A DNA stretch of 64,000 bases from Candidatus Accumulibacter sp. ACC003 (GTDB taxonomy: Bacteria; Pseudomonadota; Gammaproteobacteria; Burkholderiales; Rhodocyclaceae). Positions 25,259 through 35,265 of the stretch are shown here, in pieces; the stretch's first letter is position 1, and each line of letters starts with the position of its first letter. The translations under genes were made by a program, and so were the position numbers. A model generated the notes under the pieces. The model saw only the letters and a program-made list of their open reading frames with translations. It was not told the DNA's origin and did no database searches. Location of the stretch: assembly GCF_907163085.1 (NCBI RefSeq), contig NZ_CAJQTX010000011.1:248001-312000 (forward strand). Direction: 5' to 3'.

Positions 25259-28099
25259 ATGATGAATGAGCTTTTTGGTAACTCCCTCCTCTTTGGCGGC
25301 AACGCGCCCTTCGTCGAGGAGTTGTACGAAAACTATCTCGACAATCCCGGTTCCGTCTCCGAGCAGTGGCGCGACTACTTCGACAAGCTGGCGCAGTTGC
25401 CAGGTGCCGTCGCGCGCGACGTGCCGCATCTGCCGGTAATCAACGCTTTCGCCGAACAGGCGAAGAAGGGCGGCTATCGCGCTGCTGCGGTGGCGCCGGT
25501 GGACGACAAGAAGCAGGTGGCCATTCTGCAGATGATCACCGCCTATCGTTTTGCCGGCGATCGCTGGGCCAATCTGGACCCACTCAAGCGCACGCCGCGC
25601 CCTGATTTGCCACAGCTCGACCCGGCGTACTACGGCCTTTCCGACGCTGACCTGAACACCGTTTTTGCCGTTGGTTCGTTCAGGGGCGTTCCCGAGCGTG
25701 CGACCTTCGGGCAGATTCTCGATGCCTTGAAAGCGACCTATTGCGGGTCGATTGGCGTCGAGTACATGTACCTCAGCAACCTGGCCGAGAAGCGCTGGGT
25801 CCAGGATCGCCTCGAACGTATTCATTCCAAGCCGAACTACACGGTCGAGGAGAAGACGCGCAAGCTCGAGCGCCTGACCGCCGCCGAGACGCTCGAGCGC
25901 TACCTGCATACCCGCTACGTCGGCCAGAAGCGTTTCTCGCTCGAAGGTGGCGAGTCGCTGATCGTCTCGCTCGACGAGCTGATCCGCGTCGCCGGCACCG
26001 GCGGCGTTGACGAGATCGTTGTCGGCATGGCGCACCGTGGCCGCCTCAACGTTCTGGTCAATACCCTCGGCAAGGTACCGGCGATGCTCTTCGACGAGTT
26101 CGAGGGCCGGAAAGCGCAGGACTTGACCGCCGGTGACGTCAAGTATCACATGGGCTACTCGTCCGACGTGTCTACGCCGGGCGGACCGTGCCATCTGACC
26201 TTGTCATTCAACCCCTCGCATCTTGAAATCGTCAATCCGGTGGTCGTCGGTTCGGTGTACTCGCGGCAGCGCCGACGTGGCGCGGACGGCAAGGACAAGG
26301 TCCTGGCGGTGCTCATTCATGGCGATGCGGCCGTTGCCGGGCAGGGCGTCAACCAGGAAATGGTCAACTTTGCGCAAACGCGCGGCTACGGCGTTGGCGG
26401 CACGATGCATATCGTGGTCAACAACCAGATTGGTTTTACCACCTCGGACCCCCGCGACTACCGTTCGTCGCTGTACTGCACGGACATCTTCAAGATGGCC
26501 GAAGCGCCGATTTTCCACGTCAATGGCGACGATCCCGAAGCGGTGGCCCTGGTTACCGGTATCGCCATGGACTACCGCCGGACGTTCAAGAAGGACGTCG
26601 TCGTCGACATCGTCTGCTATCGCAAGCTCGGTCACAACGAGCAGGATGAGCCGATGGTCACGCAGCCGCTGATGTACAAGACGATCCACCAGCATCCCGG
26701 CACGCGCAAGCTGTACGCCGACAAGCTGGTTGCCGAAGGCGTCATTGGCCCGGAGGCTCCGGACGAGTTCATCGCCGACTACCGCGCTCATCTCGACCGC
26801 GGCGAGTTGTTGTACAATCCGGTGCTCGCCGGCTACAAGCATCCGATGACCATCGACTGGTCGCCTTTCATCGCGCCGAGCTACATCGAGACCTGCGATA
26901 CCCGGGTGCCGATCGCCGAACTGCGGCGCCTGGCCGAGCGGCTGACGACACTGCCGGAAAATTTCACCCTGCACAGCCGCGTCAAGAAAATCATCGACGA
27001 TCGCCGCCTGATGGGCGAGGGCAAGGTCCGGGTCGACTGGGGGATGGCTGAGAATCTTGCCTACGCGTCCTTGCTGGTTTCCAGCTACGGGGTTCGGATT
27101 TCCGGCGAAGACGTTGGCCGCAGCACCTTCTTCCATCGGCACGCGGCCCTGCACGACCAGAACCGCGAGAGCTGGGAGCGGGGCACGTATTACCCGCTGG
27201 CTTTCCTGCAGGAGCGGCAGGCCAGCTTCCAGTGCTTTGACTCGGTGCTCTCCGAGGAAGCGGTCCTCGCCTTCGAATACGGTTACTCGACGGCCAATCC
27301 CTTTGAGTTGGTCGTCTGGGAGGCGCAATTCGGCGACTTTGCCAACGGCGCGCAGGTGGTAATAGACCAGTTCCTCGCCGCCGGAGAGGCCAAGTGGGGT
27401 CGCGCCAGTGGTCTGGTGCTGCTGCTGCCGCACGGCTACGAAGGGCAGGGGCCTGAGCATTCATCGGCGCGCATCGAGCGCTACATGCAACTCTGTGCCG
27501 AGATGAACATGGAGGTCTGTCAGCCGACGACGCCGGCGCAGATTTTCCACCTCCTACGTCGGCAAGCGGTGCGTAACCAGCGCAAGCCGCTGATCGTCTT
27601 TTCGCCAAAGTCCTTGCTGCGCCACAAGGACGCCACGTCGAGCCTGGAACAACTGAGCGACGGCGAGTTCCAGCGGGTGATTGGTGAAGTGGAGCCGATC
27701 AACGCCAAGAAGGTTACCCGGGTGATCTTCTGTTCCGGCAAGATCTACTACGATCTGGTCGCCGCACGGCACGAGAAAAAGGTCGCCCACATCGCCATCG
27801 CCCGTCTCGAGCAGCTCTATCCTTTTCCGCAAGACTCGTTCAACGAAGAGATGGCGAAGTATCCCAAGGCCACCGAGATCGTCTGGTGTCAGGACGAGCC
27901 GCGCAACCAGGGGCCCTGGTACTGGATCGCGTCGCGCCAGCACCTGTCGCGCCAGCTCAACGACAAGCAGCACCTGCTGCTGGTCTCGCGCCCAGCGGCA
28001 GCTTCCCCGGCAGTTGGCTACGCCAGCAAGCACAATGCCCAACAAAAGGCTCTGATCGACTCCGCGCTCGGTGAGATCGAATACTACAAATTGGCCTAG
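25259..28099 (+). CDS. sucA: 2-oxoglutarate dehydrogenase E1 component
   Basis: Thiamine-diphosphate-dependent decarboxylation of 2-oxoglutarate, the first step of the OGDH complex. It has 946 residues, normal for a bacterial OdhA/SucA. The N-terminal E2-docking segment (FVEELYENYLDNPGSVSEQWRDYF) is present, followed by the AHRGRLNVLVNTLGK block, the ThDP motif from GDAAVAGQG to VVNNQIGFTT, and the transketolase-like domain with AVLAFEYGYSTANP. Twelve bases separate it from sucB. Confidence 0.96.
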   Translation: MMNELFGNSLLFGGNAPFVEELYENYLDNPGSVSEQWRDYFDKLAQLPGAVARDVPHLPVINAFAEQAKKGGYRAAAVAPVDDKKQVAILQMITAYRFAGDRWANLDPLKRTPRPDLPQLDPAYYGLSDADLNTVFAVGSFRGVPERATFGQILDALKATYCGSIGVEYMYLSNLAEKRWVQDRLERIHSKPNYTVEEKTRKLERLTAAETLERYLHTRYVGQKRFSLEGGESLIVSLDELIRVAGTGGVDEIVVGMAHRGRLNVLVNTLGKVPAMLFDEFEGRKAQDLTAGDVKYHMGYSSDVSTPGGPCHLTLSFNPSHLEIVNPVVVGSVYSRQRRRGADGKDKVLAVLIHGDAAVAGQGVNQEMVNFAQTRGYGVGGTMHIVVNNQIGFTTSDPRDYRSSLYCTDIFKMAEAPIFHVNGDDPEAVALVTGIAMDYRRTFKKDVVVDIVCYRKLGHNEQDEPMVTQPLMYKTIHQHPGTRKLYADKLVAEGVIGPEAPDEFIADYRAHLDRGELLYNPVLAGYKHPMTIDWSPFIAPSYIETCDTRVPIAELRRLAERLTTLPENFTLHSRVKKIIDDRRLMGEGKVRVDWGMAENLAYASLLVSSYGVRISGEDVGRSTFFHRHAALHDQNRESWERGTYYPLAFLQERQASFQCFDSVLSEEAVLAFEYGYSTANPFELVVWEAQFGDFANGAQVVIDQFLAAGEAKWGRASGLVLLLPHGYEGQGPEHSSARIERYMQLCAEMNMEVCQPTTPAQIFHLLRRQAVRNQRKPLIVFSPKSLLRHKDATSSLEQLSDGEFQRVIGEVEPINAKKVTRVIFCSGKIYYDLVAARHEKKVAHIAIARLEQLYPFPQDSFNEEMAKYPKATEIVWCQDEPRNQGPWYWIASRQHLSRQLNDKQHLLLVSRPAAASPAVGYASKHNAQQKALIDSALGEIEYYKLA

Positions 28100-28111
28100 A
28101 ACGGAGAGAAC

Positions 28112-29380
28112 ATGATCATCGACGTCAAAGTTCCACAGCTTTCGGAATCGGTCGCTGAAGCGACACTGGTTTCGTGGCATAAAAAGGCCGGCGAGGCCGT
28201 CGCCCGGGATGAGAACCTGATCGACATCGAGACCGATAAGGTGGTTCTCGAGCTGCCGGCTCCCGATGGCGGCGTGCTCGTTGAAATTGTCAAGGGTGAC
28301 GGCGAAACCGTTGTTGCCGGCGAGATCATCGCGCGCATCGATACCGCCGCCCAGGCAGGGGCGGTGGCTGCACCCGCGGCGAAAACCGCCGCAGCGGCGA
28401 AAGCGGCCGCACCGGTAGCGACCACTCCGGCGGCAGCACCTGCGGCAGGCGTGGCCATGCCCGCCGCGCGCAAGATCCTGGAGGAGAAGGGCGTCGCCGC
28501 TGGCGACGTGGCCGGTAGCGGCCGTGGTGGTCGCGTGACCAAGGCCGATGCGCTGGCCGCACAGCCGACGCCGCCGCCCAGCCCCTTCGTCACGGCCGCG
28601 CCGGCGGTCGCCGCTGCCGCCAGCAAGAGTGCAGCGCCGGCACTAGCCGCCGCGCCGACGGTGAGCGTGGCGCTCGGTGATCGCCCGGAACAGCGCGTGC
28701 CGATGTCGCGCCTGCGCGCGCGCGTCGCCGAGCGCTTGCTGCAGTCGCAGGCCAGCAATGCCATCCTGACTACCTTCAACGAAGTCAACATGGCTCCGGT
28801 GATGGCGCTGCGCAAGCAGTATGGTGAGCGCTTCGAAAAAGCGCACGGCGTCCGCCTGGGCTTCATGGGTTTCTTCGTCAAGGCCGCCGTCGCCGCGCTG
28901 CAGAAGTTCCCGATCATCAATTCCTCGGTCGATGGCAGCGACATCGTCTATCACGGCTACATTGATATCGGGATCGCCGTCGGTAGTCCGCGCGGCCTGG
29001 TCGTGCCGATCCTGCGCGACGCCGACCAGATGTCGATCGCCGACATCGAGAAGAAGATTGGCGAGTTCGGCGGCAAGGCCAGGGACGGCAAGTTGACCAT
29101 GGAAGACCTCACCGGCGGCACCTTCTCGATCTCGAACGGTGGTATTTTCGGGTCGATGCTGTCGACGCCGATCATCAACCCGCCGCAGTCGGCGATCCTC
29201 GGGATTCATGCCACCAAGGATCGTCCAGTCGTCGAAAACGGTCAGGTCGTCATTCGTCCGATCAACTATCTGGCGATGTCCTACGACCACCGCATCATCG
29301 ACGGTCGCGAAGCGGTACTCGGTCTGGTGACCATGAAGGAGGCGCTGGAAGACCCGGCCCGCCTGCTCCTGGGTGTTTAA
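28112..29380 (+). CDS. sucB: Dihydrolipoyl succinyltransferase, E2 of 2-oxoglutarate dehydrogenase
   Basis: Transfers succinyl groups to CoA and forms the core of the OGDH complex; 422 residues. Domains in order: one lipoyl domain with the lipoylated Lys in [11 protein letters not shown] (about residue 43), an Ala/Pro-rich linker (about 80-110), a peripheral subunit-binding domain ([22 protein letters not shown]), a second Ala-rich linker, and the catalytic domain with the active-site His in [14 protein letters not shown] lies shortly upstream of the ATG. Confidence 0.96.
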   Translation: MIIDVKVPQLSESVAEATLVSWHKKAGEAVARDENLIDIETDKVVLELPAPDGGVLVEIVKGDGETVVAGEIIARIDTAAQAGAVAAPAAKTAAAAKAAAPVATTPAAAPAAGVAMPAARKILEEKGVAAGDVAGSGRGGRVTKADALAAQPTPPPSPFVTAAPAVAAAASKSAAPALAAAPTVSVALGDRPEQRVPMSRLRARVAERLLQSQASNAILTTFNEVNMAPVMALRKQYGERFEKAHGVRLGFMGFFVKAAVAALQKFPIINSSVDGSDIVYHGYIDIGIAVGSPRGLVVPILRDADQMSIADIEKKIGEFGGKARDGKLTMEDLTGGTFSISNGGIFGSMLSTPIINPPQSAILGIHATKDRPVVENGQVVIRPINYLAMSYDHRIIDGREAVLGLVTMKEALEDPARLLLGV

Positions 29381-29390
29381 CCACTAAACC

Positions 29391-29436
29391 AGGGCACGGA
29401 GACGCAGAGCTTTGCTCTGTGTTAACTCCGTGCCCT
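29391..29436. repeat. Long hairpin between sucB and lpd
   Basis: The 11-bp arms 29391-29401 and 29426-29436 are perfectly complementary, and an inner stem (CAGAGC/GCTCTG, 29405-29419, extendable) continues the fold, giving a 46-base near-continuous hairpin. No T-tract follows, so it is not a standard terminator. It could affect RNA stability or the ratio of E1/E2 to E3, or be a dispersed repeat. Confidence 0.7.
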
Positions 29437-29467
29437 GTTGTCTTTGCGGCTGGAAAGGGAATCTATC

Positions 29468-30904
29468 ATGTCCAAGCAATTCGACGTTCTCGTGATCGGC
29501 GGTGGTCCCGGTGGTTACATTGCCGCTATTCGCGCCGCTCAGCTCGGTTTCAGTGTCGCCTGCTGTGAATCCAACGCCTATGCCGACCCGAAAGGCGAAC
29601 CGCGTCTTGGCGGTACTTGCCTGAACGTCGGTTGTATTCCGTCCAAGGCGCTGCTCCATACCTCGCATCTTTTCGAGGAAGCCGCGCACGGCTTTGCCGC
29701 TCAGGGTATCGGCGTCGGTACGCCGACGATTGACGTAACCAAGATGGTTGGTCGCAAGGACGGCATCGTCAAGCAGCTCACCAGCGGTATCAAGGCCTTG
29801 TTCAAGAAAAACAAGGTCACCCTGCTCAACGGCCACGGTGCCTTCGTCGGCCGTAGCGGTTCGGAAGGGAGCGAACTGTGGACGATCAAGGTCGGCGAAA
29901 GCGTCGTCGAGGCGAAACAGGTGATCGTTGCTACCGGCTCGAAGGCGCGTCACCTGCCCGGTGTTCCGGTCGATAACGAGATCGTTTGCGACAACGTCGG
30001 CGCGCTTGACATCAACGCCGTCCCGAAGAAGCTGGCGGTTATCGGCGCTGGCGTGATCGGCCTCGAAATGGGCAGCGTCTGGCGTCGTCTCGGTGCCGAG
30101 GTGACGCTGCTCGAAGCGCTGCCCGAGTTTCTCTCGCTGGCCGACATCGACGTCGCCCGGGAAGCCGCCAAGCTGTTTGCCAAGCAAGGTTTGCAGATCG
30201 TCACCGGTATCGAGATCGGCGACGTCAAGGTTTCCCAGAAGGGCGTTTCGATCGACTATACCGACAAGGATGGTCAGGAGCAGAAGCTCGACGCCGACCG
30301 GCTGATCGTCTCGATTGGCCGGATCGCCAATACCGATGGTCTGGACGCCGAAAAAGTCGGCCTGAAACTCAACGAGCGCGGCCAGATCGAAGTCGATTCG
30401 CATTGTCGTACCAATCTCCCGGGAGTTTGGTCGGTCGGCGACGTGGTGGCCGGCCCGATGCTCGCGCACAAGGCGATGGAAGAGGGCGTGATGGTCGCCG
30501 AAATCATCGCCGGCCAGGCTGGGCACTGCAATTTCGAGACGATTCCCTGGGTAATCTACACCAGCCCGGAAATTGCCTGGGTCGGCAAGACCGAGCAGCA
30601 GCTGAAGGCCGATGGCGTGGCCTTCAAGGTCGGCAAGATCCCGTTTGCGGCGAACGGCCGTGCCTTGGGGATGGGTGACGCCAGCGGTTTCGTCAAGATG
30701 CTGACTTGTGCCGAGAGCGATCGCATCCTCGGCGTACACATCATTGGCGCGAACGCCTCCGAGTTGATCTCCGAGGGCGTTGTGGCGATGGAGTTCGGCG
30801 CCGCTTCCGAGGACCTGGCGCGTATCTGCCATGCGCACCCGACGCTGTCGGAAGTGGTTCATGAAGCTGCGCTGGCCTGCGACAAGAGGCCGCTGCACTT
30901 CTAG
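29468..30904 (+). CDS. lpdA: Dihydrolipoamide dehydrogenase, E3
   Basis: FAD enzyme that reoxidises dihydrolipoamide with NAD in the OGDH complex. From ATG 29468 it has 478 residues. It shows the FAD motif [19 protein letters not shown], the redox disulfide [16 protein letters not shown], the NAD motif [17 protein letters not shown] and the C-terminal active-site [13 protein letters not shown]. An in-frame upstream start at 29438 is less likely, since an AAAGGGA sequence precedes 29468 at usable spacing. It ends the TCA cluster. Confidence 0.96.
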   Translation: MSKQFDVLVIGGGPGGYIAAIRAAQLGFSVACCESNAYADPKGEPRLGGTCLNVGCIPSKALLHTSHLFEEAAHGFAAQGIGVGTPTIDVTKMVGRKDGIVKQLTSGIKALFKKNKVTLLNGHGAFVGRSGSEGSELWTIKVGESVVEAKQVIVATGSKARHLPGVPVDNEIVCDNVGALDINAVPKKLAVIGAGVIGLEMGSVWRRLGAEVTLLEALPEFLSLADIDVAREAAKLFAKQGLQIVTGIEIGDVKVSQKGVSIDYTDKDGQEQKLDADRLIVSIGRIANTDGLDAEKVGLKLNERGQIEVDSHCRTNLPGVWSVGDVVAGPMLAHKAMEEGVMVAEIIAGQAGHCNFETIPWVIYTSPEIAWVGKTEQQLKADGVAFKVGKIPFAANGRALGMGDASGFVKMLTCAESDRILGVHIIGANASELISEGVVAMEFGAASEDLARICHAHPTLSEVVHEAALACDKRPLHF

Positions 30905-31069
30905 GCGAGTGGTGTAGCCGAGGGCGACGAGCACTTTCCTTGCCCTTGGCTTTTTCCTCCCGATGCCCGTCGTGGCGCTCGCCGATGGCGTTTGGCGCTG
31001 CGTCTGGCAAAGCCCGGATCGGGCTTGGCGCTTCGCCGCAAGAACGATCAGCGCCGGCGATCGCCGCTA

Positions 31070-31702
31070 CTAGTCGCCGCAGAAGGGGTTGCTGCGCCGC
31101 TCGGCACCAAAGGTCGACATCGGTCCGTGTCCCGGCAGGAAAGCGACATCGTCGCCGAGCGGCCAGAGCCGCTCGCGGATCGAAGCGATCAGCGTCTCGA
31201 AATTGCCTTTTGGAAAATCCGTCCGCCCGATCGAACCCTCGAAGAGGACGTCGCCGACGATCGCCAGACGGTCCGCCTTGCTGAAGAAAACGACGTGTCC
31301 TGGCGTATGCCCCGGGCAATGCAGGACGTCCAACTCGACCTCGCCGAAGCGCACCGAATCACCGTGTTCGAGCCAGCGGTCGGGCGTGAAGGCGAGCGCG
31401 TTGGCGAGTCCGAACATCCGGCTCTGACCCGGCATGTCGTCGATCCAGAACTGGTCGTCGCGTTGCGGCCCCTCGATCGGCAAGGACAGGCGCGCCGCCA
31501 GCTCGGCGACTGCGCCGGCATGATCGATATGCCCATGGGTGACGAGGATCTTCTCGACGACGACGCCCCTGGTGTCGACCGCGCGCAGGATACGAGCGAC
31601 GTCGCCGCCCGGATCGACGATCGCGCCGTGCATGCTTTTTTCGCACCACAGGAGGCTGCAGTTCTGCGCGAAGGGTGTCACCGGGATGATCTGATATTTC
31701 AT
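31070..31702 (-). CDS. MBL-fold metallohydrolase (glyoxalase II-like, YcbL type)
   Basis: Metallo-beta-lactamase-fold hydrolase of 210 residues. The metal motif THGHIDHAG is near residue 57. Further ligands are in VLHCPGHTPGHVVFF and GDVLFEGSIGRTDFPKG, with a final His in LPGHGPMSTFG. This matches short glyoxalase II-like proteins such as YcbL, which can hydrolyse S-lactoylglutathione. Start 31702 begins the conserved MKYQIIPVTPFAQNCSLLW; the longer upstream frame is not conserved. Confidence 0.88.
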   Translation of the reverse strand: MKYQIIPVTPFAQNCSLLWCEKSMHGAIVDPGGDVARILRAVDTRGVVVEKILVTHGHIDHAGAVAELAARLSLPIEGPQRDDQFWIDDMPGQSRMFGLANALAFTPDRWLEHGDSVRFGEVELDVLHCPGHTPGHVVFFSKADRLAIVGDVLFEGSIGRTDFPKGNFETLIASIRERLWPLGDDVAFLPGHGPMSTFGAERRSNPFCGD

Positions 31703-32156
31703 GGGCAAGGTTCGCCTGGCGAGGGGCTGCGAAGAGCGCGCAGTATAGCAGAGCGGTGCAAAGGTCGGCCGGCGGCCGCGCGTTGCGCGTCGGTCTTCGT
31801 CGGCCATGCGCTTAATGTGAAAGTCGCGTACGCGACTCACGAATTTCCCTTCTCCCCACTGCGGGAGAAGGGCCGGGGTGAGGCGGGGAATTCAGGGAGC
31901 ATGCTCCCTGCCCGGCGAACGATTCCGGCGTGCAAGCCGGAATGCGCACTGCAAGTGAGAGGGAAACGGTCATGACTTTCATGATCTGGGCTATCTCAAC
32001 ATGTCATGGCCGTTAGCGCATGATTCCCGGCCCCGCGGCACTGCTGGCTTGACCATGGCTCAAGCAGCGGGCATGCTGGCAGCGCAGCAGCGAGTTCTGC
32101 GCGGCAGGGTCGCTGCCAGTAGCGGCTTCCTCAATCGATCAAGACAGGAGAAGCAG
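31703..32156. other. Intergenic region with three consecutive hairpins
   Basis: About 450 bases with no supported gene, between divergent MBL-hydrolase and metalloprotease genes. Within 31847-31943 are a 10-bp perfect stem (31847-31856/31863-31872), a 16-bp perfect palindrome (31894-31909) and an 8-bp stem (31922-31929/31936-31943). The first resembles GGGAGAAGGG-type hairpins seen between genes in many proteobacteria. The rest of the stretch shows nothing I recognise. Confidence 0.6.
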
Positions 32157-33263
32157 ATGCCCACGTCACCCGAAGCGACAAGTTTTTCTACCGCTGCCAG
32201 CGAAGCACCGGTATTGCGCTATTGCTGTCAGCCGGTTCAGCCTGCGCGGCAGTTCGACCCGGCAGTCGATGCCGCACGCACGCGCGCCATACTGGCCGGC
32301 GGCAAGAAGTGGGTCAATGGCACGCAGCTGCGCTATTGCTGTTATCAGGGCGGCGACGCCGTTGCCGATGCCTGGAAGGGCGGGGCAGTGGCTATTGACG
32401 AGGTACGCAAGGCCTTCGAGTCGTGGTTCCAGCTGGGCATCGGTATCAGCTTCAGGCAAGTGTCGCGTCCCGACGAGGCGACGATACGGATCGCCTTCGA
32501 CCCGGCCGGCGGGTCGTGGTCCTACGTCGGGCGTGACAATCTCAATGTCCGCGACCCCTTGCAGCGCACGATGAATTTTGGCTGGCCGCTCGATACGCCG
32601 TATGGGCGCGACACCGCGATGCACGAAATCGGTCACGCCCTGGGCCTGGAGCACGAACATCAGAACCCCTTCGCGGGAATTGCCTGGGATAACGACGCCG
32701 TCCGCCGTTACTTCCAGGGGCCGCCCAACAACTGGGACGCGCAGAAGATCGACTGGAACATTCTGCGCAAGATCAGCCCGGCTGAAGTCAAGGGGTCGAA
32801 CTGGGACCCCGACTCGATCATGGAATACGCCTTCGGCGCGGGTCTGATCGTCGAGCCCGCCGCCTACCGGGGCGGCCTGCAACCCAAGGGCGGCCTTTCG
32901 CCGGCGGACAAGGCATGGATCGTCGCGTCGTATCCGCCAGGCAGTCCGCTGGCGGCGATTCCGGCGCTTGAAGTCGGGCGGTCGCTGAAGCTGGCGATCA
33001 AGGCCGGCGAGACGCGGGTCTTCGATTTCACGCCGCCACAAACGCGAAGCTATAGTATCGCCACCGCCGGCAGCGCTGACACCTTGCTGGTGCTCTTCGA
33101 AGCGCGGTCCAACGGCAACGTTCGGATCGCCGCTGACGACGACAGCGGCAGCGACAGAAATGCCAGGATCGAGATGTCTTTGCGCAGCGGCCAGCGCTAT
33201 CAGATCGGCGTCCGGTTGTACTACGAAAAAATGGCCGCTGAAACGGCACTGATGGTCACGTGA
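32157..33263 (+). CDS. Metzincin-type zinc metalloprotease with C-terminal PPC-like domain
   Basis: Predicted zinc endopeptidase of 368 residues. AGGAG a few bases upstream fixes the ATG at 32157. The zinc motif HEIGHALGLEH gives H156, E157, H160 and H166, the HExxHxxGxxH of matrixins and astacins. SIMEYAF (Met222) is the likely Met-turn. Residues about 275-368 form a beta-rich domain (AIKAGETRVFDFTPPQTRSY) resembling bacterial pre-peptidase C-terminal domains. There is no signal peptide or RTX repeat, so the export route is unclear. Two CC pairs (RYCC near residues 22 and 60) are unusual. It stands alone on the strand after a hairpin-rich gap. Confidence 0.82.
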   Translation: MPTSPEATSFSTAASEAPVLRYCCQPVQPARQFDPAVDAARTRAILAGGKKWVNGTQLRYCCYQGGDAVADAWKGGAVAIDEVRKAFESWFQLGIGISFRQVSRPDEATIRIAFDPAGGSWSYVGRDNLNVRDPLQRTMNFGWPLDTPYGRDTAMHEIGHALGLEHEHQNPFAGIAWDNDAVRRYFQGPPNNWDAQKIDWNILRKISPAEVKGSNWDPDSIMEYAFGAGLIVEPAAYRGGLQPKGGLSPADKAWIVASYPPGSPLAAIPALEVGRSLKLAIKAGETRVFDFTPPQTRSYSIATAGSADTLLVLFEARSNGNVRIAADDDSGSDRNARIEMSLRSGQRYQIGVRLYYEKMAAETALMVT

Positions 33264-33312
33264 GAATCGGCTCTCGGCCGCAGCACGGGCGCTGGCCGCA
33301 GCGCTTTTGACG

Positions 33313-34044
33313 ATGCCGGCGCCGGTCGAACGTTGCCTCCTGGGCGAACTGCCGGCGCTGATCGTTCGCCCTCGCGGCGCCGATGCTGGCGCGCCGAGTA
33401 AGCGGCGTGCTTTGCCAACCGTTCTGTGGTTCCATGGTCTGGGCGCCGACAAGGAAGTGCACCTGCCCGAGCTGCAGCTTTTTGCCGACGCCGGTCTGTT
33501 GGCGATCGGTGTCGATGCCGCCGGCCATGGTCAGCGGCCGCTGCCCGACTTTCAGCGCTTGTTTTCAGGGGTGGCTGACGCCAGTGGCGCGTTGTTCAAG
33601 ACGCTGGTCGGGCAAACGATCAGCGAGTTGCCGGTGCTGATCGACGCGCTGGTCGATCGTGGTCTGAGCGATCCGCAGCACATCGGCGTCGCCGGCGTGT
33701 CGATGGGTGGCTGCATCGTCTATGGCGCAATCGCCGCCGATCGGCGCGTCCGTGCGGCAGTCGCCCTGCTCGGGTCGCCGGCATGCAGCTGCTCGGACGG
33801 CGCCGAGCAAGCGCCTGCGCGCTTTTTCCCAACCGCCTTGCTGTCGATTACCGCCGACGATGACCAGGTCGTACCGCCGGCGGCGGCGCAGGCGCTGCAC
33901 CAGCAGCTGCTGCACGCGTACGCGTCGCAGCCGGAGCGTCTTGCTTACCGCGTCATCCCGGGCGCAGCGCATTGCATGCGCCCCGAGCAGTGGGCCGGCG
34001 CTGTCGCCCAAACCAGCGCCTGGCTCGTCCGTTTCGTCCCGTGA
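33313..34044 (+). CDS. Alpha/beta hydrolase (dienelactone hydrolase/prolyl oligopeptidase-like)
   Basis: Serine hydrolase of 243 residues. The oxyanion segment is VLWFHGLGADKEV, the nucleophile elbow is GVSMGG (Ser about residue 136), the acid is probably an Asp in ITADDDQVVPP and the catalytic His is in GAAHCMRPE. It resembles uncharacterised YjfP/esterase-like enzymes. Start is either this ATG or a TTG six bases upstream; neither has a clear ribosome-binding site. Convergent with the thiolase gene. Confidence 0.8.
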   Translation: MPAPVERCLLGELPALIVRPRGADAGAPSKRRALPTVLWFHGLGADKEVHLPELQLFADAGLLAIGVDAAGHGQRPLPDFQRLFSGVADASGALFKTLVGQTISELPVLIDALVDRGLSDPQHIGVAGVSMGGCIVYGAIAADRRVRAAVALLGSPACSCSDGAEQAPARFFPTALLSITADDDQVVPPAAAQALHQQLLHAYASQPERLAYRVIPGAAHCMRPEQWAGAVAQTSAWLVRFVP

Positions 34045-34059
34045 ACGGGGGGCCGCTCG

Positions 34060-35265
34060 TTAGACGCGTTCAATGATCATCGCCACGCCTTGGCCGACGC
34101 CGACGCACAAGGTACATAGCGCATAGCGGCCACCACGGCGACGTAGTTCCCAGGTCGCCGTCGTCGCCAGCCGCGCTCCGGTCATGCCAAGAGGGTGGCC
34201 GACAGCGATCGCGCCGCCGTTCGGATTGACGTGCTCGGCCTTGTCGGGAAGCGATAATTCGCGCATCACCGCCAGGCACTGTGCGGCAAACGCTTCGTTG
34301 ATTTCGATGACGTCCATCTGGTCCAGGCTGAGCCCTGTCCTGGCCAGCAGCTTGCGCGTGGCAGGCACCGGGCCGAAGCCCATGATGCGCGGTGCGACGC
34401 CGGCGGCGGCCATCGCCACGATACGGGCGCGCGGCGTCAGGCCGTGCTTTGCCGCGGCTTGCTCGCTGGCGATGAGCAGTGCGCAAGAGCCGTCGTTGAT
34501 ACCCGCCGAGTTACCGGCGGTGACGCTCAGTGCCGAGCCGTTGATTCCTTCGCGCTTGGCCAGTCGGCCCATGCTCATCTCGGGGCGCGGGTGTTCGTCG
34601 GTATCGATGAGCACCGCGCTACCCTTCTTCGGGGCAATTCGGACCGGCATGATCTCGTCGGCAAAGCGCTCGGCGGCGTGTGCCACGCCCCAGCGTTGTT
34701 GCGATCGCAAGGCGAAAGCGTCCTGGTCGGCACGTGAAATGTTGAACTTGGCGGCGACGTTGTCGGCTGTTTGCGCCATCGAGTGCGTGTCGTGCAGCTT
34801 CTTTAGCAAGGGGTTGACGAAGCGCCAGCCCAGCGTCGTGTCGTGGATCGCCGTCGCGCGCGAAAAAGCGCCGTCGGCCTTGGGAATGACGAAGGGTGAA
34901 CGCGACATGCTCTCGACGCCGCCAGCGATCATCAAATCGGCTTCGCCAGCCTTGATCGAGCGCGCCGCCAGACCGATGGCGTCCATTCCCGAAGCGCACA
35001 GGCGGTTGACCGTCGTTCCGGGAACCTCGGTCGGTAGCCCGGCCAGCAGGCCAGCCATGCGGGCGACGTTGCGGTTGTCTTCGCCGGCCTGATTGGCGCA
35101 GCCGTAGATCACGTCGTCGACCAGCGACCAGTCGACGCCAGGATTACGTTCGATCAGGGCGCGAATCGGCAGCGCTGCGAGGTCATCGGCCCGCACACCG
35201 GACAGCACGCCGCCATAGCGACCGATCGGCGTTCTGATGGCATCACAGATAAAGGCTTCGTTCAT
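34060..35265 (-). CDS. pcaF: Thiolase, probable 3-oxoadipyl-CoA thiolase
   Basis: Cleaves 3-oxoadipyl-CoA to acetyl-CoA and succinyl-CoA at the end of the beta-ketoadipate or phenylacetate pathway. It has 401 residues. The acyl-accepting Cys is in NRLCASGMDA (about residue 90); the second active-site elements are GGAIAVGHPLGMTG and CTLCVGVGQG. The stretch YGCANQAGEDNRNVARM is characteristic of the PcaF/PaaJ subgroup, as opposed to acetoacetyl-CoA thiolases. AAGGAA lies eight bases before the ATG. No other aromatic-degradation gene lies nearby, so the pathway assignment rests on the protein alone. Confidence 0.88.
   Translation of the reverse strand: MNEAFICDAIRTPIGRYGGVLSGVRADDLAALPIRALIERNPGVDWSLVDDVIYGCANQAGEDNRNVARMAGLLAGLPTEVPGTTVNRLCASGMDAIGLAARSIKAGEADLMIAGGVESMSRSPFVIPKADGAFSRATAIHDTTLGWRFVNPLLKKLHDTHSMAQTADNVAAKFNISRADQDAFALRSQQRWGVAHAAERFADEIMPVRIAPKKGSAVLIDTDEHPRPEMSMGRLAKREGINGSALSVTAGNSAGINDGSCALLIASEQAAAKHGLTPRARIVAMAAAGVAPRIMGFGPVPATRKLLARTGLSLDQMDVIEINEAFAAQCLAVMRELSLPDKAEHVNPNGGAIAVGHPLGMTGARLATTATWELRRRGGRYALCTLCVGVGQGVAMIIERV

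Noticed and set aside
31847-31943. CRISPR-like array
   Set aside because: The three hairpins have different sequences and there are no regularly spaced direct repeats.
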